Shown: positions 53,297-63,600 of the stretch, one piece after another
Position numbering within the stretch: the first letter of the stretch is position 1
Layout: each line of letters begins with the position of its first letter
Source of the DNA: Saprospiraceae bacterium
Lineage (GTDB): Bacteria > Bacteroidota > Bacteroidia > Chitinophagales > Saprospiraceae
Assembly (NCBI GenBank): GCA_026982695.1
Contig: JALSGS010000033.1
Coordinates: 62,001 to 126,000, forward strand
Direction: 5' to 3'
Length of the DNA: 64,000 bases
Notes under the pieces: generated by a model
Told to the model about the DNA's origin: nothing
The model's input: the letters and a program-made list of their open reading frames with translations, nothing else
Databases searched by the model: none
Position numbers and translations under genes: made by a program

Positions 53297-53851
53297 ATGA
53301 AAAAAGTGGTGTGTTTGGTTTGTTGGATGATCGTGGTGGGATGGCTCGGGGCACAGCAATTGGACAACTGGCCAGAGACCATCAGTTATGAAGGCAGATT
53401 TCGAGTACAAGCGCCAGATATATTGCACGAAGCTATAGATAGTGCCGATACTGAATTGGGGCGCTTGGCATTTCATAGGCATTTTTTTCAACCCCCAGAC
53501 CCCCAGTCTGCTGCCAACTTATTTTATCAAGTTATGTGGATAGACTATCCCGAAGCGATTCCTCTGGCAGATAGTGTAGACTTGCTGCGCGATTTTTTTG
53601 ATACCACTATTGAAGAGGCTGCTGAAAGCGTAAAAGGAGAAGTGGTTTACCAAGCAGATCAGTTGTGGAAGGGCTATCCTGGCCGTGTGTGGCGTATCAG
53701 CTATTTGGATGGTCAAGCTGTGATCAAAAGCCGAGCCTTTTTGGTAGGGCATCGCTTCTATTTGTTGTCGACAATCAGCTTACGCGAAAAAGCACTCAAC
53801 CCCGATTCGGATCGCTTTTTCAATTCCTTTCGCTTGCTGTCGGATGATTAG
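53297..53851 (+). CDS. Exported protein of unknown function
   Basis: A 184-residue protein with a signal peptide (VVCLVCWMIVVGWLGAQQ). I do not recognise a family. The mature part has an alternation of strands and helices, such as SYEGRFRVQAP, FYQVMWIDYP, LLRDFFDTTIEEAAESVKGE and RVWRISYLDGQAVIKSRAFL, with a final RFYLLSTISLREKALNPDSD. That pattern resembles small lipid- or stress-related PsbP-like folds, but this is not firm. ATG 53297 is the best start. It diverges from the beta-lactamase-like gene and precedes a large propeller protein by 131 nt. Confidence 0.68.
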   Translation: MKKVVCLVCWMIVVGWLGAQQLDNWPETISYEGRFRVQAPDILHEAIDSADTELGRLAFHRHFFQPPDPQSAANLFYQVMWIDYPEAIPLADSVDLLRDFFDTTIEEAAESVKGEVVYQADQLWKGYPGRVWRISYLDGQAVIKSRAFLVGHRFYLLSTISLREKALNPDSDRFFNSFRLLSDD

Positions 53852-53982
53852 GCCTAGCTACATGGCTGTGCGTACATCACATCTCACTGAGTTGTATCTG
53901 CTCGCAGCAGGACATGGAAGCTGCAGCGTGGCTTTTTCTATATTCGCCCAGCTCACCTGATTGTTCATGAAAGGCTAATACT

Positions 53983-56900
53983 ATGAAAAATTTCATTCGC
54001 TACACATTGAGCATGTGGTTATGGTTGGGCTGTTGTTTCCCCTTGACGGCTCAACAACTCAACTTGAATCAGTTTAAACACATGAAGATCCGGAATATCG
54101 GCCCTGCTGGTATGAGTGGACGCGTGACAGCCATAGATGTAGTTTTGGCTGACCCTGACATTATTTATGTAGGTACAGCTTCTGGCGGTGTATGGCGATC
54201 GACCAGTGGTGGTATCGATTGGGAGCCCATTTTTGACCAAACTGCTACCCAATCTGTAGGAGCTATTGCGATCAATCAGCGCAATCCCGATGAGATATGG
54301 GTAGGTACAGGAGAAGGCAATCCTCGAAACTCTCAAAATAGTGGCAATGGCCTGTACAAATCGATAGATGGAGGACGTACTTGGAAGCATGTGGGCTTGA
54401 GCAATACCAAGGCAATCCACCGCATTATTATTCATCGAGACGATCCAAACACTGTTTTTGTAGCTGCTTTAGGATCGGCTTGGGGGCCTACATCAGATCG
54501 TGGTGTATACAAAACTACTGATGGGGGGCGTACCTGGCGCAAGGTGCTATATGTCAACGAGTTGACAGGATGCGCCGATCTGGTCGTCGATCCCACCAAC
54601 CCTAACAAGCTCTTTGCTGCTATGTGGGAATACCAACGCAAGCCCTGGACTTTTCACTCTGGTGGGGAGGGCTCAGGCCTTTACAGGAGCTATGATGCTG
54701 GAGAAACTTGGGTTAAGATTACTGAAAAAGATGGGTTGCCCAAGGGGCCGTTGGGAAGAATAGGTATTGCCATTGCCCCTTCAAAACCTCAAATTGTATA
54801 TGCCATTGTCGAAGCACAAGAGAATGCGTTTTACAAAAGCACAGATGGCGGGCATACTTGGAAAAAAACGGCTACTAAAGGGATTGGTAACCGCCCCTTC
54901 TATTATTCCGACATTTTCGTGGATCCCAAAAACGAAAACCGGGTGTGGAGTCTTTTTTCCGTCATCAACTGGTCGCAAGATGGCGGTGAAGACTGGCAGC
55001 AATTTTTAGGATGGAAGATCCATCCCGATCACCATGCTTTTTGGGTGCACCCCGACGATCCCAACTACATCATAGAAGGGAATGATGGGGGAGTAGCCAT
55101 CAGCCGAGATGGTGGTCAAAGCTGGGATTTTGTCGACAATTTGCCCTTAGCCCAGTTTTACCACATTAGTGTCGACAATGATATACCCTATCACGTGGCA
55201 GGAGGAATGCAAGACAATGGCTCTTGGGTAGGGCCTAGCCAGGTGTGGAAGCGTGGAGGTATCCGAAATGCCGATTGGCAGGAAGTGTTTTTTGGCGATG
55301 GCTTTGACGTGGTCTTTCGACCTGATGATAGTCGGTATGTATATGCCATGAGCCAGGGTGGCAACGTAGCTTACATCGATCGCCTTACGGGAAAAACAAA
55401 GTTTATCAAGCCCGTGCATCCCGATGGCATCGAACTGCGATTCAACTGGAATGCTGCTATTGCCCAAGACCCCTTTCACCCATGTGGTGTGTATTTTGGC
55501 AGTCAGTTTCTCCATTATTCTCCGGATTGTGGTGATAGCTGGCAGACCATTTCTCCTGATTTGACAACCAATGATTCGATCAAACAAGCCGAAAGCAGGC
55601 GTTCTGGTGGCTTGACCCCCGATGTGACGCATGCAGAAAACTTCACTACCATCATTGCCATAGCATCTAGCCCCTTGGATAGCCAGGTGATCTGGGTGGG
55701 TACCGACGATGGTCACTTGCAGCTCACACGCGATGGAGGAACTACATGGACGGAACTGTCGGGGCGCCTACCTGATTGTCCTCCTGGCAGTTGGATACCA
55801 CAAATTCGCGCCTCTACCTACGACCCCGCTGAAGCGTTTGTCGTCGTCAACAACTACAGGCGTAACGATTGGCGCCCAATGGTGTATCATACCAAAGATT
55901 TTGGGCAGAATTTTCAGCGCATCGTCGATGAAGGGCAAGTGGGAAGCTTTGTACTGTCGATTGTGCAAGACCCTCAAGTGCCCCAACTATTGTTTCTCGG
56001 TGCAGATGATGGCTTGTATTTTACTCTGGATGGCGGATCTAATTGGCAGAAATGGGATAAAGGTTTTCCCAGTGTACAAGTCTCTGATTTGCAAATTCAC
56101 CCACGTGAAGGTGACCTAATCATCGGTACTTTTGGCCGAGCTGCTTGGATCTTCGATGATATTCGCCCCTTGCGTGCTATAGCGCGTACGAGGGGAAAGG
56201 TGCTTCAAAATCCCTTGACCATATTTGATCCCCCCGATGCTTATTTGGCCCAGTATCGCTCTGTAGAAGGCATGCGCTTTACAGGTGATGGCATATTTGT
56301 AGGAGCCAATAGGCCTGCAGGTGCACTTCTGACCGTATGGCTGCATCGCGACTCAGTATTACAATTGCAAAAGAAGGCCGAAGTAAAACAGCTTGAGCAT
56401 AGCAAAAACGCCAGTCAAAAAGCCGCTACACCTAAGTCCAAGAGAATGCGCGCTACAATTCGCATTGTCGATGCTGAGGGTGACACCATTCGCACCTTTA
56501 AGTCGCCTATTGATACGGGCATGAATCGCATCGTTTGGAACTTGCGCATGGATGGCGTGCAACCCCCTCGTAGGCAAATGCCGCAAAGAGCTGAATCTCA
56601 TGGCATGCCATCGGGCCCCGAGGTGTTGCCGGGCACTTATAAAGTGATCGTCACCTATAAGGGATGGGCGGATTCAACTATTGTCACGGTGCATCCAGAT
56701 CCTCGAATACCTTATGACGCCGATAGAAAAAAAGCGCAATTGGCTGCCTATAGCGCACTGAAAAAGGTCATTGAAACAGCCAACGAGGCATGGAAACAGC
56801 TGACGAATGCACGCACTTCGCTCGATGTAGTCGAGCGATCTGTTTCCTTTTTACCCGATAGCATCAAAAAAGCAATCAGCAGGCAAATCAAAGAGCTGAA

Positions 56901-57201
56901 TGCGCAAATCGATTCTTTGGAAACAGTTTTTGTAGGGCCCAAAGAACCCAAGGGTATCATACGTACCTCTGAAACGGTATCGAGCTATTTGTGGCGCGCC
57001 ATACGCTACTTGGATGCTGCAGATGGGCCGCCTAATCAGAATGCCCATATCAGTATGGAGTTAGCTCAAAAGAAAGTGGGCGAAGGAGTAGCTCGTGTCA
57101 ATGAGTTTCTGGAAGAGGATTTTCGATCTTTTAAAGAAAGCATCAATTCAATGAGCATTCCTCTATTTATGGACACTGAATCGGTAGAAATCAAATGGTA
57201 G
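53983..57201 (+). CDS. Large exported BNR/sortilin-type beta-propeller protein
   Basis: A 1072-residue exported protein (signal peptide ending PLTAQ). Residues about 30-720 contain many BNR/VPS10-type blades: GLYKSIDGGRTWKHVGL, GVYKTTDGGRTWRKVLYV, AFYKSTDGGHTWKKT, VAISRDGGQSWDFVDNL and LQLTRDGGTTWTELSG. The long arrangement with NIGPAGMSGRVTAIDVV near the N-terminus and TASGGVWRSTSGG is typical of the 'glycosyl hydrolase' propeller proteins of Bacteroidota. After about 760 comes a beta-sandwich (NRIVWNLRMDGVQPP, PGTYKVIVTYKG) and a helical C-terminus (about 920-1072) with coiled-coil-like character. No T9SS signal is visible. Substrate unknown. The terminator at 57294 follows. Confidence 0.85.
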   Translation: MKNFIRYTLSMWLWLGCCFPLTAQQLNLNQFKHMKIRNIGPAGMSGRVTAIDVVLADPDIIYVGTASGGVWRSTSGGIDWEPIFDQTATQSVGAIAINQRNPDEIWVGTGEGNPRNSQNSGNGLYKSIDGGRTWKHVGLSNTKAIHRIIIHRDDPNTVFVAALGSAWGPTSDRGVYKTTDGGRTWRKVLYVNELTGCADLVVDPTNPNKLFAAMWEYQRKPWTFHSGGEGSGLYRSYDAGETWVKITEKDGLPKGPLGRIGIAIAPSKPQIVYAIVEAQENAFYKSTDGGHTWKKTATKGIGNRPFYYSDIFVDPKNENRVWSLFSVINWSQDGGEDWQQFLGWKIHPDHHAFWVHPDDPNYIIEGNDGGVAISRDGGQSWDFVDNLPLAQFYHISVDNDIPYHVAGGMQDNGSWVGPSQVWKRGGIRNADWQEVFFGDGFDVVFRPDDSRYVYAMSQGGNVAYIDRLTGKTKFIKPVHPDGIELRFNWNAAIAQDPFHPCGVYFGSQFLHYSPDCGDSWQTISPDLTTNDSIKQAESRRSGGLTPDVTHAENFTTIIAIASSPLDSQVIWVGTDDGHLQLTRDGGTTWTELSGRLPDCPPGSWIPQIRASTYDPAEAFVVVNNYRRNDWRPMVYHTKDFGQNFQRIVDEGQVGSFVLSIVQDPQVPQLLFLGADDGLYFTLDGGSNWQKWDKGFPSVQVSDLQIHPREGDLIIGTFGRAAWIFDDIRPLRAIARTRGKVLQNPLTIFDPPDAYLAQYRSVEGMRFTGDGIFVGANRPAGALLTVWLHRDSVLQLQKKAEVKQLEHSKNASQKAATPKSKRMRATIRIVDAEGDTIRTFKSPIDTGMNRIVWNLRMDGVQPPRRQMPQRAESHGMPSGPEVLPGTYKVIVTYKGWADSTIVTVHPDPRIPYDADRKKAQLAAYSALKKVIETANEAWKQLTNARTSLDVVERSVSFLPDSIKKAISRQIKELNAQIDSLETVFVGPKEPKGIIRTSETVSSYLWRAIRYLDAADGPPNQNAHISMELAQKKVGEGVARVNEFLEEDFRSFKESINSMSIPLFMDTESVEIKW

Positions 57202-57293
57202 ATCACCTCTGTCAGTGTACCCGAAACTTGTCAGGAGATACTTTCAATTTCTCCCACCCTTTAGCGTGAAAATCTAATAAAAACACTGGATTA

Positions 57294-57332
57294 GCTGGAT
57301 CTAACAGTAGAGAGTGTAGATCCGGCTTTTTT
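57294..57332 (+). terminator. Terminator after the BNR propeller gene
   Basis: GCTGGATCT (57294-57302) pairs with AGATCCGGC (57318-57326) with one G-T wobble, 15-nt loop, followed by six T. Confidence 0.72.
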
Positions 57333-57681
57333 GTATTCTCTAATGACTTGAAAGATGAGTCATATATTAATGGTTTGATTAACGCAATGTTTGACAATTC
57401 ATTTGTTTGGCTAATAATGATTTGGAGCATAATTGTAATTGTCCAATGCTTATTTTATATTCTGGCCGACAGAATTGGTGAATATTAAAGTGTGGTGCAG
57501 AAAGCTGCTATATCTTTTGCCGGTATTGAAGTTCAGGTAGACCATACGAGTTCGCATAACGCCCAATCTGTCTACCTTATCAACTAAGAGGAGATCGAAG
57601 TGAAAAATAGGATGGAATACACACGCTAAAGCCTTGTTGAACTGAAGTAAATGTGCATAGTCACTTTTCAATTATGGCTTT
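57333..57681. other. AT-rich intergenic region upstream of the giant adhesin
   Basis: 349 nt with no clear gene. The minus strand has two short open stretches, 57450-57671 and 57212-57430 (the latter overlaps the terminator). The former reads FHFDLLLVDKVDRLGVMRTR, which looks protein-like but matches no family I can name. I see no clear TAnnTTTG box. It may hold a decayed gene and the adhesin promoter. Confidence 0.35.
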
Positions 57682-60600
57682 ATGCAAAGAGTATGTCTTT
57701 TTTTCATATTTGTTCTGTTTTGTTTCTATACACAATTGTCCAAGGGACAGGTAATAGGAAAGGTAGCACAGGATATTTCAGCGATTTACCAGCTAAATGG
57801 ACATACCAAAGGGCGTTTCCTGATTGATCAGCCTGTCGATGAAATGCAGGTGCAAATCTGTGATTTACTGCCAGGAAAGCGCTATCGATTGTGGGTAGTA
57901 GGGCCACAGCCTGCTTCGTTTACTGCAAAGTTGGAGTTGTACAAGGCTGCCCAACCTACAGCTCATTTGCCAGACAATACACCTACTTGTGAGTGGTGGG
58001 GCTATTATCACATTTTTTATGCAGAGAGCGATTGCCTCACGGTAACATTAAATGGTCAGAGTCGCTTATTGGGCAATCGACCTTTGTACGTGAGTATTCA
58101 ATGCACTGATTGTACGGCGCAGGCCCAGGCGATGGAAAAGGGGGATCAGCCGGAGCTCCCCGTGCTTTCTGTTTTGTCGCAATCACCTACTTATCTTATC
58201 CAAGATGTATTGGTAGGAGGTGGGTGTTTTGACGTGAGTGCCATTTCGCCAATCGGTTCATCAGCGGGTTTGGGAGAGTTTTTTAATGGATTGAGCTCGG
58301 TGGGCTTCGACCATGGCGTGTTGTTGGAAACGGGGTCTATCTTCAATGCACTAGGCCCCAACAATTCCAACAGTGCGGGCAATAATTTAGGTAGTGGTGG
58401 AGATCCCGATCTGAATATTCTTGGCGCAGGGCCTGTGTACGATGCCGTAGGCATTGAGTTTGATTTTACGCCTACTGTAGATACAATCACCTTTAATTAC
58501 GTGTTTGCTTCAGAAGAATATTGCGAGTATGTCAATTCTCCCTATAATGACGTGTTTGGCTTTTTCATCAGTGGGCCAGGATTTAATGGTGGCTTTACCT
58601 CTAACGGTGAGAATATTGCTTTGGTACCAGGTTCGAGTCAGTTTGTTGCCATCAATACGGTTAACCATCTGCAGAATCAAATTTACTTCAACCCCAACCA
58701 AAACAATTGTAATGGCACGACCAATATGACGGATATTCAATTTGATGGATATACCACTATATTGACAGCTACTGCAGTTGTGGTGCCATGTGCTACCTAT
58801 CACATCCGCTTGGTAGTAGGCGATGTAGGTGATGGCATATATGACAGCGCTGTGTTTTTAGAAGCCAATAGTTTTACACCAGGTAATGCGGTGGCAGCTA
58901 ATGTGGTGTCAGGAGTGGGTAGCTCGGGTAGCAGCAATGCGACTATCTATGAAGGATGCACAGGGAACTTTCTCGTTTTTGAACGTCAAAACAACGACAA
59001 CTCTCAACCTATTACTGTCTCTTACATTATATCCAACACGAGTACCGCTACTGCCGGTGTAGACTATGATCCGCTACCTGTCACTGTGACGATCCCTGCT
59101 GGACAAGACACCGTGATGATACCTTTGACGGTATTTGCCGATGGCATTCCCGAAGGTGTGGAAACCATAGTGATTGAGCTGGATAATCCCTGTACCTGTA
59201 CGGGCAACATAGTCACGATCAACATTGAAGATGTGGACCTACAGGCTGCTCTCAGCAATATAAATGGATGTGGTGCTGCCCCCCAAACTTTGACTCCTTC
59301 GGTAGAGGGTGGCCCTGCACCGTATTCCTATGTCTGGAGCAATGGTGCTACCACCCCCAGTATTACTGTTTCTCCCCCTTTGGGTACACCTACTACTTAT
59401 GTGGTGACTGTGACAGATGCCTGTGGCAATACTGATACAGCTGCAGCTACAGTGACCTTGGCTGTGCCACCTACTGCAGTACTATCTGGCAATGGCACGG
59501 CTTGCGGTACTGGAACTACATCAGTTGATGTAACGGTTACCTTCACTGGCACGGGGCCTTGGCAGTTTGTTTATACTATTAATGGCGCAGCTCAGCCAGC
59601 AGTGACCACTTCTGACAATCCCTATACTTTTACAGTAACGGGTGTGAATGCTGGGGATGTGATTGGCTTGTTAAGCGTCGATTATGTGGATGTGGCGTGC
59701 CCTGGTGCAGTTTCGGGTACAGTCACTATCTCTCAGGTGGATTTGCAGCCATCGGCTACTACCGTCGATGTGAGTTGTGCAGGTGCCAACGATGGGCAAA
59801 TTAATCTTAGCGTATCAGGTGGTACGGGGAATTATAGCTATCAATGGAGTGGTGGCCTGCCCTCTGTGCCCGTATTGACCAATGTGCCACCAGGCACGTA
59901 CACTGTGACAGTAACTGATAATGGGGCGGGGGGATGTATGGGTACGGCTACTGTGACGATCAATGAACCGCCTCCCTTAGATGTGTCGATTAGTACAACA
60001 CCTGTAAACTGTAATGGGGGTGGAAGTATTTCTGTAAATGTAACAGGTGGGACACCTGCTTATACATACATTTGGAGTGATGGGTTGGCAGGAGCAAACC
60101 CTTCCAACTTGTCATCAGGTACTTATGACCTTACTGTATCAGATGCCAATGGCTGCACAGATATGGCTTCTGTCACGATAGGCGAGGACCTCGTGCCTCC
60201 TACGGCAGCTGCTACTGCCAGCGGAATCATTACCTGTGCGCAGCCCGAGCTTACTTTATCAGGTGTGGGCTCCTCTACTGGTAGCAACTTTACGTATCAG
60301 TGGTCGGGTCCAGGCATTGTTTCGGGTGGCACGACGCTGACACCTACTGTCAATGCGGGGGGGACCTATACACTTACCGTGACAGATGAGTCTAATGGCT
60401 GTACGGCTACGGCAACTGTGAGTGTACCTGAGGACACTACGCCGCCAACGGCTGTAGCTTCAGGTGGTACGATTACCTGCTACAATCCACTTATTACCAT
60501 CAACGGAGTGGGTAGTAGTACGGGAAGCGATTTTACGTATCAATGGTCGGGTCCAGGCATTGTTTCGGGTGGCACGACGCTGACGCCTACTGTCAATGCA

Positions 60601-63600
60601 GGGGGTAGTTATACGCTTACCGTGACAGATGAGTCTAATGGCTGTACGGCTACGGCAACAGTAACTGTATTTGACAACACAACGCTGCCACAAGTGAACG
60701 CTTCCGCACCGCCGATTACGTGTGCACAACCTGAAGTAACACTTAGTGGAGCAGGTACGAGTATAGGGTCCAACTTTGCATATCAATGGACGGGCCCTGG
60801 AATTGTGTCAGGCAGCAATGGCCTCTTTCCTACTGTCAATATGCCAGGTACGTATACTTTGGTCGTGACCAACTTGGTCAATGGTTGTGTAGATAGTGCG
60901 TCGGTGACAGTAGTAGAAAATACTACTCCGCCTCAGGCACTCATTCAACTGCCTGAACCATTGGATTGCATGCAACCTACCGTTACGCTAAGCGGAGCTG
61001 GGTCGAGTACAGGACAGCATAGCTATCAGTGGGATGGCCCTGGAGTTGTTTCGGGTGGCAATACCCTTATGCCTGTAGTGAATGCACCAGGGACATACGT
61101 CCTCGTAGTGACGGATAATGTCAATGGCTGTACGGACACGGCTTTTGTCACTGTAGTAGACAACAGCGATCCTCCTATAGCAGTAGCATCGGTATCTAAT
61201 CAACTAGATTGTGTACATAGCACGGCTACTTTGTTCAGCAGTGGTTCCACTACGGGTACGGGTATTCAATATACCTGGACAGGTCCAGGAATTGTCAGCG
61301 GGCAATTTAGCCCTACAGCACTAGTCAATGCACCAGGCAATTATGTACTTTCTGTGTACAACAGCAATAATGGTTGTGCCAGTTCTGCAGTCGTAACGGT
61401 AATCAGCGATACGGCTCCCCCCACGGTACAGATTGCCCAACCTCCTCCGTTTACTTGTAATACCAATTGGGTGACTATTCAAGCTGCAGGCACCTCTACT
61501 GGCAATGAGTTTAGCTATTTGTGGACCACTACCGATGGTGTTATTCTTACAGGGCAGGGTACATTGACACCTATAGCAGGAAGCCCTGGTACGTATGTGC
61601 TAGAAGTGACCAATACAGATAACGGCTGCAGCGCTTCAGACTCAGTGACCATTACATCGGATACACTGACCCCTGTGGCTGATGCCGGTCCCCCACAAAT
61701 GCTGAATTGTGCGCATCCTGAGGTTACCTTGCAGGGAAGTACATCGAATGGTAGTACTAATAATTTGGAGTTTTTATGGATAGGGCCTGGCATTGTGTCG
61801 GGTGAAACTACATCTACACCCATAGTCGATCAGCCAGGAACTTATACGCTGATTGTCACCAATGCAACTAACAACTGTAGCGATACGGCTTCGGTAGTAG
61901 TAGATGAAGATGTGCAAATACCTACAGCGATAATCCAGCCGCCTGGTACACTGAACTGTCAAGATACTGTATTGCAGCTCGATGCTTCACAAAGCTCTAC
62001 GGGTACTTACATCATGTATACCTGGACAACTACTGACGGACTTATACTCGATGGCGCAACGACGCCTATGCCCACTATTGGGGCGCCTGGATTGTATATA
62101 CTCAGTGTCTACAATACAACCAATCAGTGTAGCAATATTGCTTCGGTGACTGTTGATGCTGTGTACAACTATCCAATAGTGGATGCGGGGCCAGATATGA
62201 TCATCACGTGTACGACCTCAGAAGTTGTGCTCGATGCGACCAACTCGCAAGTAGCTTCTGGGCAAGTGATTCAATGGCATTCCCTTTCGGGAAATATTGT
62301 ATCGGGAGCTCAATCTCTGACCCCTTTAGTCAATGAGCCGGGCACTTATGTGCTTACCATTACAGACACGCTTTCTGCCTGCGCGGCTACTGATGAAGTA
62401 GTCGTCAGTGTGGATGCCAATGTGCCTGTTGCAGATGCAGGGCCTGATGTCGCGTTTAATTGCATTAGTGGCGATACACTGATGCTCGATGCCAGCAACT
62501 CTTCCTCTGGTCCGAACTTTGTGTATGCCTGGCAAACTGTTGAGGGTCAAATCATTAGTGGCGACAGTACGCTCATGCCCCTCGTTGGCGCACCTGGTAC
62601 TTACGAACTAGTTGTGACCAATACGCAAAATGGTTGTGTGGCATTTTCTTCCGTTACTGTGGGAGAAAATTATGTGGCGCCTATTCCTACTATTGCCTCG
62701 CCCGAAGTGATTAACTGTACGCAATCTGCGGTGTGGTTGGATGCATCAGCCTCAACAAATGCAGATTACTATGCCTGGAGTACGCCCGACGGCTCTTTTC
62801 TGTCGGATACACTCACTGCATCTGTGGTGAAAGTTGGTGCAGCAGGTACCTATGTACTCACTTTGACTAATGAGTCCAGTGGCTGTACGGTTACAGACTC
62901 TGTGGAAGTGACTGAGGACTTTACCACACCGCTGCCACAAGTGGCTGCTGTACCGCTGCTTACCTGTGCCCAACCACAGGTGATGATTGATGCCACCCCT
63001 TCTGTGATTGATAGTTTGACCACGATATATTGGACTACAACCGATGGCCACATCATTGATGGAGATAGTACACTTACCCCTGTGGTAAATGCGGTCGGGC
63101 AATATTTGTTGACCCTTACGCACCAGCTCAGCCAATGTGTCGATTCAATGACTGTAACTGTAGTGGCGGATCAAGCATTGCCCGAGGTAGATGCAGGTCA
63201 GTCCTTTACACTAGATTGTAGTGAGCCTCAGGCGTCGCTTTCTGGCATGTCCGACAGCACAATGGTTGTATGGTGGACTACTTCTGATGGCCAAATTGTG
63301 TCGGGAGATAGTACGCTTACTCCTATAGTCAGTAGTAGTGGCACCTATGTATTGCATGCGATGAACCCGCAAACGGGCTGTTTGGCTCAAGATTCAGTGG
63401 TGGTACAAGATGATAGCTCTTTGCCACAAATCTATATTGAAACGCCTGAGCCTTTATCCTGCTATCAAAGCGAAGTGGTGCTCGATGCCACCAATTCGGA
63501 TTCGGATAGTATGTTGATAATCACTTGGGAAACGTTTGATGGGCATTTTGTGTCTGGGCAAAATTCACTTATGCCTGTAGTGGATGCGGCGGGTGTCTAT

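Noticed and set aside
60460-63135. Long open frames on the minus strand inside the right-edge adhesin
   Set aside because: They follow the repeat period, give Cys/Arg-rich text without family features, and the plus strand reads a clean domain array.
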